This document shows, piece by piece, positions 17,100-24,705 of a stretch of 31,765 nucleotides of DNA. The stretch covers positions 1 through 31,765 of the forward strand of contig CAZVJA010000042.1 of the NCBI GenBank assembly GCA_964626885.1, written 5' to 3'. A program made the position numbers and the translations under genes. Origin of the DNA: CAZVJA01 sp964626885 (GTDB lineage: Bacteria > Planctomycetota > Planctomycetia > Planctomycetales > Planctomycetaceae). The notes under the pieces were generated by a model. That model saw only the letters and a program-made list of their open reading frames with translations, was not told the origin of the DNA and made no database searches. How positions within the stretch are numbered: position 1 is the stretch's first letter; each line of letters begins with the position of its first letter.

Positions 17100-20000
17100 T
17101 CAGTCGTTTTCGTTGCGGGCTTCCCGGCCGTTCGGCTTGCGGACCTTGGGCTGCTGAGGCTGTTGCTGAGGGGCCTGCCCTTTCGCACCGTTGCCGAGCA
17201 TTTCCGCGAGCTTCTTTTGGATCTCGTCCGCGTTCGAGCTGCGGTTGATTTGCAAGACCTGGAAGGTCGTGGCTTGCGGTTCCGCCGCGCGGTCGAGATC
17301 CTCGATGATCGTCGCGACATTGTTCAACAACGACGCAGGAGCCGATACCACAAGGTTGTTCGACGCTTCATCAATGCCGATCGACAACAGCCCCTTGAAC
17401 CGCCCCTGGTTGATTTCGTCCGACTTCTCTTCGCCGTAATTGAAATAATACGATTCACCGCGCCCTTTGTTCTTGGTCTCATTGTGCTGCTGGAGCGCCT
17501 TGTCATTCGCGGAGAGGAGATCGCGGTAAACATCCTTCACCGCCTCGGCGATGACCTTCGCCTTGGAGTGCTGAATCTGGAAGATGCGTGTCATGCGCAC
17601 CATCTTCGAGTTCTGTGTCGGCTGATCATACATGTTGATCAGCTCCTCGATCGTCTTGAGTTGCTCGGAATCGGCCCCCTGCACGAGGATCGTGTTCGAG
17701 TCGGTATCGTCGATAAACTTCAGCGGGCGTCGCTTGGAAAGCCGTAGACTGGTATCCTTCTTTTCGTCGGAACCGTACTCCCAGTAATACCAGTACGGTC
17801 GGCGGGTATTCTTGTCTTTGTCTTCTTCCTTAAAGAAATCCTCGAGGTTGTACTTTACCCACAGGGCACTAGCGTTTTTCAGCGTGAAGACCTTATAGTC
17901 TTTTCGCGGCGGGGCCAGCCGAGTAATGAGTGATTCCATCCGGTCGAGAGCTTCTGTGTCGTCCGAGGTAATCAACAGACGGCCGTCGCGGTCGCGGGTA
18001 ATCGTGATCGCCGGCCGTGTAGCAGGCGGTGCTTCGCGTTCCTCCCGTCGCGGAGGTTCGGCATTCTCACCCTCCACAGGGACAGGCTGGGCGTTTTGCT
18101 TCTGCTCGGGCTGCCGCGGCAATTCCTCACTTTTTGATTTGCCGTCAGCCGCCGGTGCCGGTTTTTGCGGCTCTTCGGCGGCGCTGTTGCCCGCATCGCT
18201 GTCATTTTGTGCAAGCTCACGTGACTCGGGCTTCTCAGTCGTGGAAACGCTGTTTTGTTCGAACGTCGCGAAATGCAGCAGCTTCCCGTCGAGACTCGTC
18301 GTTGTCGAGTCGTTCTTGATTCGCGGCTCAGCTGGCTTGGAATCTGGACCGGTCCCTTTCTCTTCGGTCCCTTCCTTTTGCTTTTCCTTCTTTTTCTCAG
18401 CCGGCTGATTCTTCGGAACTTGGATGTTGAGCTGATTAGGGCCGAGCGAAGGCCAAGCGCGGCGAATCTGCTCGAGTAGGTCGTCCTCGGATTCGACATC
18501 AAGGACGCGGATCGTCTCGGGGTTGCCTCCCTTGGGCGGAATTTCCCCTAACTCCGCCAGGAACTTCATCACTTCCTCGTATTCAATATCGTTGGCCCAG
18601 AGGAGTAAGCGGTTCTGCGTAATGTCGGCATCAATCCGAAATTCGCCAGTCTTCTTTTGCTCGGAATCCCCACCTCCACCACCGAATCCGTAATAGCCGT
18701 AGTAAGAACGGCGCGAGTTGCTGGTGTCCTGCTTTTCGCCGACGAGCAGCCGTTCAATCGTACCGGCCACCTGATCCGCTTCGAGGCGACGCAGCCGAAC
18801 CACGTGCAGCTTGCGGTCGGTGCCGTCGAGCTGCTGGACGACGGCGCGAATCTTGAACTGATCGACCGGCGCGGCGTAGGCAATGATTGCCCGGTTGGTC
18901 TTATCGAGTTCCAGCTTGGTGTCGGGAGAGAGATCGCCGACCGACTCCAGCGTGCTGATGAGGATTGCCGGGTCGACAGTCGCCAGCCGATAGGTTTGCA
19001 TCAAGTTGGAATTGGCCAACAGCGACGGCCGCTCCGACTGAACGTCGAGATACTCAATCGTCTGCCGGATGATGACGAGCTGGTCGGGAGGGGCCTGCAC
19101 GAGAATGCTGTTCCGCCGCGGGTTAGTGCTGAGGTGCACATCCTCTTTAGATTTGTTCGGGTCCGCCTTTGCTCCCGCTTGCTGCTGCTGTTGCTGCTGC
19201 TGTTGACGCATCTGCGCTTGCATCTGCATCATTTGCATGGCCATCTGCTGTCCTTGCGGATCCTTCGGCAAGTTGGCAAAGGGAGACTCTTTCTTCAACC
19301 CCAAAAAGATTTCGAGCTGTTCTTTGATGTCGATCGCTCGGGTGTGCTTCAGTTCGATTTCGGTGACGAGCTTTTGCCCCCCCGGACCTTCTTCTTGTGA
19401 CAGCAGATCCCGGATCTCGCGAAGGTTGATCACCGCGTCGACCGCCTCAACTCGATTCGTCGATTTGAGCGGCGTCAGCTTCCCTTTGGGGCTGAGCATC
19501 GGCTTGAATTCGTCAACCGCCGTCTCCGCCAGCATCCATTGCAATGAGAACGACACCTTGACGAACTCATGCGGCTGCCGTTTGTCGAGTTCTTCCACGC
19601 TGACGCGCGGGACCGCGGCCGGGTTGATCTTGTCAAGATTCACCACCGACAGGGTGACGCCATTGTTGAGCATGGTGTAGCCGCGCGCCAAAAGGTGCTG
19701 GTTGATCGTGTCGCGGGCTTCGTCAAGCGTGTAGGGACGCGGGTTCCGCAAGTTGAGGAAGTCGCCGGGGAGTTCCTGGAAATCGAGATTCATCTCCGAA
19801 ACACGCGCGAGCTCGTCGAGCACAAAGTTCCAGGGAGCCCCCTCGAAGTTGAACGCCACCATTTTCTTGTCGTCGACCTTGAGCTTCTGCTCATCAAGCT
19901 TGGGTGCGGTCGAAGGGGCGTTGGGGCGCGTCACCGGCTTGGGTCCGGTGTCTTTGGGAGCCTCCGCGGGCTTCTCGTCTTTCTTTTCTCCTTCCTTGGG

Positions 20001-20189
20001 TGTGGCGGGTGGGGTCGGCTGGGGTGTACCGGGGGCCGCGCCGGGAGGGACTATTCCCGCCTCCATCGCCCTGCGCATCTCACGGAATCGCTCGCGGCGA
20101 TCTTGTGCCGACGTGGTTTGAATCGCCGTCAGCAGCAGAACGACCACCACCAGGCCGACACAATGTTGAATCCAGGAATTCCTCATCAT
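17100..20189 (-). CDS. Secretin-like protein with repeated N-domains but no barrel
   Basis: The product has about 1029 residues. A signal peptide covers residues 1-28 (VGLVVVVLLLTAIQTTSAQ). A Pro/Lys linker (45-100) and an N0/STN-like domain follow (108-190, MVAFNFEGAPWNFVLDELAR, then PYTLDEARDTINQHLLARGY). Several N1-type modules occupy ~205-980, recognisable by strands such as RNSILVQAPPDQLVIIRQTI, NRAIIAYAAPVDQF, NRLLLWANDIEYEEV, SNTILVQGADSEQLKTI and NNLVVSAPASLLNNVATI. A polyGln stretch lies at ~329-338 and a long Lys/Glu/Pro linker at ~595-730. There is no GspD barrel signature (no VPxxGxxxVG, no PxLGDxPxxG) and it ends in a Gln/Pro tail. GGGAG at 20195-20199 favours the ATG at 20189. 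It heads the pseudopilin operon, so it probably acts in the periplasm with this machine; its exact role is unknown. Confidence 0.9.
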   Translation of the reverse strand: MMRNSWIQHCVGLVVVVLLLTAIQTTSAQDRRERFREMRRAMEAGIVPPGAAPGTPQPTPPATPKEGEKKDEKPAEAPKDTGPKPVTRPNAPSTAPKLDEQKLKVDDKKMVAFNFEGAPWNFVLDELARVSEMNLDFQELPGDFLNLRNPRPYTLDEARDTINQHLLARGYTMLNNGVTLSVVNLDKINPAAVPRVSVEELDKRQPHEFVKVSFSLQWMLAETAVDEFKPMLSPKGKLTPLKSTNRVEAVDAVINLREIRDLLSQEEGPGGQKLVTEIELKHTRAIDIKEQLEIFLGLKKESPFANLPKDPQGQQMAMQMMQMQAQMRQQQQQQQQQAGAKADPNKSKEDVHLSTNPRRNSILVQAPPDQLVIIRQTIEYLDVQSERPSLLANSNLMQTYRLATVDPAILISTLESVGDLSPDTKLELDKTNRAIIAYAAPVDQFKIRAVVQQLDGTDRKLHVVRLRRLEADQVAGTIERLLVGEKQDTSNSRRSYYGYYGFGGGGGDSEQKKTGEFRIDADITQNRLLLWANDIEYEEVMKFLAELGEIPPKGGNPETIRVLDVESEDDLLEQIRRAWPSLGPNQLNIQVPKNQPAEKKKEKQKEGTEEKGTGPDSKPAEPRIKNDSTTTSLDGKLLHFATFEQNSVSTTEKPESRELAQNDSDAGNSAAEEPQKPAPAADGKSKSEELPRQPEQKQNAQPVPVEGENAEPPRREEREAPPATRPAITITRDRDGRLLITSDDTEALDRMESLITRLAPPRKDYKVFTLKNASALWVKYNLEDFFKEEDKDKNTRRPYWYYWEYGSDEKKDTSLRLSKRRPLKFIDDTDSNTILVQGADSEQLKTIEELINMYDQPTQNSKMVRMTRIFQIQHSKAKVIAEAVKDVYRDLLSANDKALQQHNETKNKGRGESYYFNYGEEKSDEINQGRFKGLLSIGIDEASNNLVVSAPASLLNNVATIIEDLDRAAEPQATTFQVLQINRSSNADEIQKKLAEMLGNGAKGQAPQQQPQQPKVRKPNGREARNEND

Positions 20190-20779
20190 CACGACTCCCG
20201 TGCGTCGACCGATGTGAACTGAACGTCTGCGATTAAGAGCCGGAAATATGCGCGGTCGTCCCGACGATCCGGCTCGGCGAATTTCTTAGCATTTCCTCAC
20301 AAAAGTATCGCACGCCGGGAGGTGCCGACGCAACCTCAAACCGCGCAACTGCGCCCTTTAGCTTATACTCTCCCCCTGAAGTTTGGCTGAAGCTGGGAGT
20401 TTCTGGAGCATCACCCTCCTAAAACATTCTGCGGTCACTCCTTGCGGCGGGAACTCCCAGAGATACGATCGGCGTCTCCGTCTTCGTTTCATACTCTTCA
20501 TCGCATATTCAGGTGCGTCGCCCTACGTTGAACCGGTGTCACATGTTGGGATCACTTGGCTCCCGGCCGCCTACGTCTTCCGTCCCCTTTGATTTGGCCT
20601 CTCTCCTCCGCAGTTCCCATTGTGGACAGGCTGCTGAGCGTTTAGCATAAAAGGGAGGCTTGCCCCCACGAGGCCCCCCCGAAGAATTCCTCGCCGCGAA
20701 TGTCCTCGAGATCCCCCCTCCTCCCGAGCTTCGCGGCCGCACCAAAATAAGAGTTACTCACCCAGCGGATCGGACAACT
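20190..20779. other. Divergent intergenic region between the secretin-like gene and gspE (590 bp)
   Basis: This region should carry promoters for both secretion operons. On the plus strand TATACT at 20364-20369 is a possible -10 for gspE without a recognisable -35. A 9-base inverted repeat (20393-20460) lies downstream of it. An in-frame TTG extension of gspE begins at 20660, but its protein is Pro/Arg-rich and unlike GspE, so I treat that stretch as leader. Confidence 0.45.
20393..20460 (+). repeat. Inverted repeat in the gspE leader
   Basis: CTGGGAGTT (20393-20401) and AACTCCCAG (20452-20460) are perfect nine-base complements separated by 50 bases. They could form the base of a structured leader RNA if transcription starts near 20375. 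No known riboswitch is recognised. Confidence 0.35.
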
Positions 20780-22504
20780 ATGGAAATCGGAGACGTCCTC
20801 CTGCGGCGGGGCCTCATTTCCCCCGAGCAATTGCAGTCGGCACGTGATCAATCGCGCGGGACACGTCTCGATCGCGCCGTGGTCGAGCTCGGCTACATCG
20901 CCGAGGAAGATGTTCTCAAAGCGTTCGCCGATGAGCTCGGCATGAAGTTCGTCGATCTGCGAGATTTCCAGATCGACCGCGAGCTGCTGGCGAAGTTCCC
21001 CACCACGGCGGTCTTCAGGCATACGCTCATTCCGCTGTCGCGCAATAACGGACAGGTTTCGGTCGCCATCTGCGATCCCTTCGATCTGGAAGGGATCGAC
21101 GAGCTCAGCTCGCTGAGCGGCTTCCGGCTCGAACCGGTCCTCGCGCGGCGTGAAGATGTCGTGCAGTTGATCAAAGACAATCTTGGCGTCGGCGGTGATA
21201 CCATCACCGAGCTCGTCGCGCAGCGATCGGAAGACGGAGTCGAGCTGCTCGAAGAACTGCCGGAAGAAACCGGAGAACTGGCCGAAGCTGCCAGGGCCGC
21301 CTCGGTCATCCGGCTCGTGAATGAACTGCTCGTGGAAGCCTTGCAGCTTACCGCCAGCGACGTGCACATCGAGCCGCAGGAATATGGACTGACGATCCGC
21401 TACCGTATCGACGGCCTGCTCCGCGTGCAGCCGGTGCCGCCCGAGATCAACCAGTTCTATTCCGCGATCGTGACCCGCTTGAAGATCATGTCGCGATTGA
21501 ATATTGCCGAAAAGCGTTTGCCGCAGGACGGCCGCATCAAGCTGCGCGTCTCCGGCCGCGAGATCGACGTCCGCGTGTCGATCATCCCGATGCTATACGG
21601 GGAAGGGGTCGTGCTGCGGTTGCTCGATAAAGAGCGAATGAACTTCAACCTCGTGAACGTCGGCCTGCCGGACGAAATCTCCGAGGTCTTCGAGCGGCTG
21701 ATCTCCATGCCTCACGGCATTGTCCTCGTTACCGGACCCACGGGAAGCGGTAAGACCACCACCCTGTACAGCGCGCTCAACCAGATCAAAAGTCCCACGA
21801 CTAAGATCATCACCATCGAAGATCCGGTTGAATATCATTCCACCGGCATCAGCCAGATTCAGGTTCACTCGAAGATCGGTCTGACATTCGCCGCGGGATT
21901 GCGCAGCGTGCTGCGACACGATCCCGACGTGATCCTGGTCGGCGAAATCCGCGATGGTGAGACGGCTCAGGCCGCCATTCAAGCGGCGCTCACCGGGCAC
22001 CTGGTCTTTAGCACCTTGCACACCAACGACGCGCCGGGCGCATTCACGCGGCTGGTTGAGATGGGGGTCGAGCCATATCTCGTCGCCAGCACGGTCGAAG
22101 GAGTATTGGCTCAACGGCTGGTGCGGGTTCTCTGCAACAAATGCAAAGTGAGTTACAAACCGGATGACGACGAACTCCCGGAAGATTTTCCCGAGCCGCG
22201 GCCGGAACGGCTCTATAAGGCCGCGGGTTGCCGCGCCTGTCGGGAAACCGGCTACGCGGGCCGAACCGGAATCTTCGAACTGCTGGCTACCGACAACAAC
22301 ATTCGGGAACTGTGCACCAATCGGGCCAGTGCCGTGCGGATACTCGAGTACGGTTTGAAGCACGGCATGATGACTTTGCGTCAATCCGGATGGAAGAAAG
22401 CGATCGAAGGAACCACGAGCGTCGAAGAAGTCCTCCGCGTCACAAAAGGGGACATCATCATGCAGGTTCCGGGAGTGCACACGGCCGATTCGCTGCGTGC
22501 GTAG
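20780..22504 (+). CDS. gspE: Type II secretion ATPase GspE
   Basis: The product has 574 residues from the ATG at 20780, where homology begins (MEIGDVLLRRGLIS). Residues 1-145 are a GspE N-terminal (MshEN-type) domain. Residues ~165-300 hold the N2 domain with ASDVHIEPQE (192-201), IRYRIDGLL (206-214) and the Arg-bearing RLPQDGRI. The ATPase core has Walker A GPTGSGKTTT (319-328), the Asp box IITIEDPVEY (343-352), Walker B DVILVGEIRD (383-392) and the His box GHLVFSTLHTND (406-417). A tetracysteine zinc site follows: CNKC (452-455) and CRAC (484-487). All catalytic motifs look intact. It is the cytoplasmic hexameric motor that docks on GspL and GspF. It is divergent from the pseudopilin operon and is followed by gspF and gspG on the same strand. 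The start has no strong ribosome site. Confidence 0.96.
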   Translation: MEIGDVLLRRGLISPEQLQSARDQSRGTRLDRAVVELGYIAEEDVLKAFADELGMKFVDLRDFQIDRELLAKFPTTAVFRHTLIPLSRNNGQVSVAICDPFDLEGIDELSSLSGFRLEPVLARREDVVQLIKDNLGVGGDTITELVAQRSEDGVELLEELPEETGELAEAARAASVIRLVNELLVEALQLTASDVHIEPQEYGLTIRYRIDGLLRVQPVPPEINQFYSAIVTRLKIMSRLNIAEKRLPQDGRIKLRVSGREIDVRVSIIPMLYGEGVVLRLLDKERMNFNLVNVGLPDEISEVFERLISMPHGIVLVTGPTGSGKTTTLYSALNQIKSPTTKIITIEDPVEYHSTGISQIQVHSKIGLTFAAGLRSVLRHDPDVILVGEIRDGETAQAAIQAALTGHLVFSTLHTNDAPGAFTRLVEMGVEPYLVASTVEGVLAQRLVRVLCNKCKVSYKPDDDELPEDFPEPRPERLYKAAGCRACRETGYAGRTGIFELLATDNNIRELCTNRASAVRILEYGLKHGMMTLRQSGWKKAIEGTTSVEEVLRVTKGDIIMQVPGVHTADSLRA

Positions 22505-22510
22505 GACGGG

Positions 22511-22640
22511 GATTAGGAATCAGGATTCAGGGGTCAGGGACGGAGCGATTAGCGAACAGGAGCTAGCGATCTGTAACTTAGCTTCAGGAACAACCGTCAA
22601 CATTCATCCAGCTGACTGCTGAAAGCTGACCGCTGACAGC
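22511..22640 (+). repeat. Low-complexity short-repeat spacer between gspE and gspF
   Basis: 22511-22540 consists of degenerate ATTAGG/ATTCAGG/GTCAGGG units, and 22610-22640 of AGCTGAC/GCTGAA/GCTGAC units. Such degenerate spacers are, from memory, frequent between planctomycete genes. The region contains no gene and no obvious promoter. Confidence 0.45.
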
Positions 22641-22665
22641 TTTGCTTCAACTCTCAACTCGTCCC

Positions 22666-23874
22666 ATGCCAGACTTTCAATACAAAGCGCGAGCGGCGAC
22701 GGGGGGGCAGGTGAGCGGCGTGCTCTCTGCTTCCAGCGAACAGGAAGCGCTCCAGCTTCTGGCCTCGCAAAGCTTGTTCCCCGTGCAGATCGCCGTCTCG
22801 GAAGGGCATCAGAAGCAGGTGGCAGCCTCGACGCGCCGCGTGCCGGCGCGCCATCTGGCGGTGTTCTACACGCAACTGGCCGATCTGATCCGCGCGGGGG
22901 TGCCGCTGTTGCGGTCGCTGGAGCTGCTGCAAAACAAGCTCGGGCACCCCGGGCTGCGGTATGTGGTGCGCGATGTGCGCGAGCGGGTACAGGACGGTAC
23001 GCGGCTCGCCGAGGCGCTCCGCTATCATCCGCGCGTCTTTTCCGATCTGGCGGTGAGCATGGTCCGCGCCGGTGAAGAAGGAGCCTTCCTGGAAGATGTT
23101 CTGAAGCGAATCGCAACCTTCACGGAACATCAGGAGAATCTCAAGAGCCGCATCCTCGGCGCGATGATCTATCCCATCTTCCTGTTGGTGATGGGGACGG
23201 GCATCGTGGTGGTGATGCTGACGTTCTTCGTACCGAAATTCACGCCGATCTTCGCGAAGATGGCGCGCAAGGGGACGCTCCCCTGGGCCACGACTACCCT
23301 GCTCTCCATCAGTGACATGATCCGCGATTACGGCTGGATCGGCTTGCTGCTCGGCGTTCTCGCGGGAATTTTTCTGTATCGCCGTCTGAACGACGATGCG
23401 GGACGGCTGCGACTCGATCGCCTCCGATTGAAAGCCCCCGGCGCGGGTCCGATCTTCCGCAGCCTGGCGCTCGCCCGCTTCTGCCGGATTCTGGGAACAC
23501 TGCTCCGCAACGGCGTGCCGATCCTGCAATCGCTGAACATTGCCCGCGACGCCACCGGCAACCGTGTGCTGTCCGAGGCGATCGGCAACGCCGCCGCAAG
23601 CGTCTCAACCGGGAAATCGCTGGCGGCGCCGTTGTCGGCGAGCGGGCAGTTTCCGGACGAAATCGTCGAGATGATTTCCGTGGGAGAAGAAGCCAACAAT
23701 CTCGATCAAGTGCTGATCGACGTAGCCGATAATCTGGAGACGACGACGAACCGCCATCTGGAAATGTTCGTGCGCATGCTCGAACCGGTGCTGCTGACGG
23801 TGATGGCAGCCATCGTGCTGTTTGTCGTCATTGCGCTGCTGCTGCCGATCATGAACAGTTCCATGGCAATGTGA
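22666..23874 (+). CDS. gspF: Type II secretion inner-membrane protein GspF
   Basis: The product has 402 residues, normal for GspF. The ATG at 22666 starts the family's FQYKARA N-terminus; a TTG eight codons upstream is unlikely. Two homologous T2SSF domains are visible: ~65-190 (FYTQLADLIRAGVPLLRSLELL, quoted in part) and ~265-390 (ALARFCRILGTLLRNGVPIL, then EMISVGEEANNLDQVL). Three TM helices are expected at ~167-190 (MIYPIFLLVMGTGIVVVML), ~222-238 and ~372-395 (VLLTVMAAIVLFVVIALLLP). GspF is the polytopic platform that couples GspE motion to pseudopilus assembly. It lies 161 bases after gspE and is followed by gspG after a 280-base gap with a repeat. Confidence 0.95.
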   Translation: MPDFQYKARAATGGQVSGVLSASSEQEALQLLASQSLFPVQIAVSEGHQKQVAASTRRVPARHLAVFYTQLADLIRAGVPLLRSLELLQNKLGHPGLRYVVRDVRERVQDGTRLAEALRYHPRVFSDLAVSMVRAGEEGAFLEDVLKRIATFTEHQENLKSRILGAMIYPIFLLVMGTGIVVVMLTFFVPKFTPIFAKMARKGTLPWATTTLLSISDMIRDYGWIGLLLGVLAGIFLYRRLNDDAGRLRLDRLRLKAPGAGPIFRSLALARFCRILGTLLRNGVPILQSLNIARDATGNRVLSEAIGNAAASVSTGKSLAAPLSASGQFPDEIVEMISVGEEANNLDQVLIDVADNLETTTNRHLEMFVRMLEPVLLTVMAAIVLFVVIALLLPIMNSSMAM

Positions 23875-23935
23875 ACGAATCAATGACGAGATGGTTGACG
23901 GAGTTTTCCCAAGAGGTGGTTTCAAAATCTTGTCT

Positions 23936-24030
23936 TTGGGAGGGCGACGCTCCGTCGGAGCCGCCAGAACCAAGGACTTTCGGAAATAGCGGCTCGGCGG
24001 ACCACCCTTCAGGCGGTGCCCCCTCGCCAT
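23936..24030. repeat. Planctomycete-type GC-rich palindromic interspersed repeat
   Basis: The segment GGGAGGGCGACGCTCCGTCG... contains a hairpin GCTCC-GTC-GGAGC (23949-23961), followed by a second arm with GCGGCTCGGCGGACC. It resembles the 'GGAGGGCGA-GCTCC...GAGCCGC' interspersed elements that I recall from planctomycete genomes. It lies in the gspF-gspG spacer and may act as a transcript-end or stability element. I see no T-run after the hairpin. Confidence 0.4.
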
Positions 24031-24154
24031 CCCGGTTTTGATACGACCTGAAGCACGTTCCTCGAACAGTTCCGCGCGACGCCATGATTGGCAAACCGGT
24101 CGCGGCAAAGTAAAACAGTTAACAGTCAGAATTTTACCGAAAAGGGCTTTTTCG

Positions 24155-24601
24155 ATGATGACCAAACGGCGACATGTCCGCGGCGGTTTTACTCTGGTCG
24201 AAGTGCTGTTGGTGCTCGTCATTCTGGGAGTGTTGGCGGCGCTCGTCGTACCCAATCTCATCGGCACGCAGCAGAAGTCGATGGAAGATGCCACCCGCGC
24301 CAGCATCAAGGGGCTCGAGCAGGCACTCAAGTTGTATGTCCTGGACCACGGCGGCCAGTACCTGCAGGGAAGCCGCGACTCGCTGACGACACTGACTGAA
24401 AGCTCGGAATTCAACGGCCGGCAGTTGCAGCCGTATCTTGAAGAGGCCCCCAAAGACGCCTGGGGGCAGATGTTGTATTACGAATACCCCAACACCAAGG
24501 TGCAAAACGCCACCAAGCCCGCCATCTGGTCCTCGGGGCCGAACGAGCAAAACGAAGACGGCGGCGGCGACGACATCAACAACTGGGCGAAGAGCAATTG
24601 A
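24155..24601 (+). CDS. gspG: Type II secretion major pseudopilin GspG
   Basis: The product has 148 residues. ATG at 24155 follows AAAAGGG. The prepilin site is RGG|FTLVE (residues 9-16) with Glu at +5, followed by the hydrophobic helix VLLVLVILGVLAALVVPNL. The helix continues as KSMEDATRASIKGLEQALKL and YVLDHGGQYL. The C-terminus has the conserved calcium-site region: PKDAWGQMLYYEYPN (99-113), then IWSSGPNEQNEDGGGDDINN (124-143), matching the GspG form 'S-x-G-P-D-x...D-D-I-x-N-W'. This calcium loop distinguishes GspG from type IV pilins and supports a true type II system. It is the last gene before the assembly gap, so a following gene may be missing. Confidence 0.95.
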   Translation: MMTKRRHVRGGFTLVEVLLVLVILGVLAALVVPNLIGTQQKSMEDATRASIKGLEQALKLYVLDHGGQYLQGSRDSLTTLTESSEFNGRQLQPYLEEAPKDAWGQMLYYEYPNTKVQNATKPAIWSSGPNEQNEDGGGDDINNWAKSN

Positions 24602-24605
24602 ACCG

Positions 24606-24705
24606 NNNNNNNNNNNNNNNNNNNNNNNNNNNNNNNNNNNNNNNNNNNNNNNNNNNNNNNNNNNNNNNNNNNNNNNNNNNNNNNNNNNNNNNNNNNNNNN
24701 NNNNN
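24606..24705. other. Assembly gap (100 N)
   Basis: Exactly 100 unknown bases. The size is the conventional placeholder for a gap of unknown length, so the true distance, and even the adjacency, between gspG and the M20 gene is not established. Confidence 0.98.

Noticed and set aside
15993..17747. 584-residue plus-strand ORF across gspI, gspH and the secretin-like gene
   Set aside because: Low-complexity Arg/Pro/Ser product spanning several well-supported minus-strand genes; an antisense shadow.
19180..19210. CAG/CAA-type triplet run (polyGln) as a possible phase-variable tract
   Set aside because: It is short, interrupted and in frame; a change in number would alter a Gln linker, and there is no evidence of variability.
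20660..20779. N-terminal extension of gspE from the TTG at 20660
   Set aside because: The extra 40 residues are Pro/Arg-rich, unlike GspE, and the family N-terminus begins at the ATG at 20780.
20893..22480. Minus-strand ORFs opposite gspE
   Set aside because: The plus-strand frame carries all GspE catalytic motifs; the antisense ORFs have no recognisable motif.
9809..24601. Type IV pilus operon instead of type II secretion
   Set aside because: The PilM/PilO-like proteins could suggest pili, but GspK, a GspG-type calcium loop, GspH/I/J pseudopilins and the lack of pilT or pilin-type genes favour a type II system.
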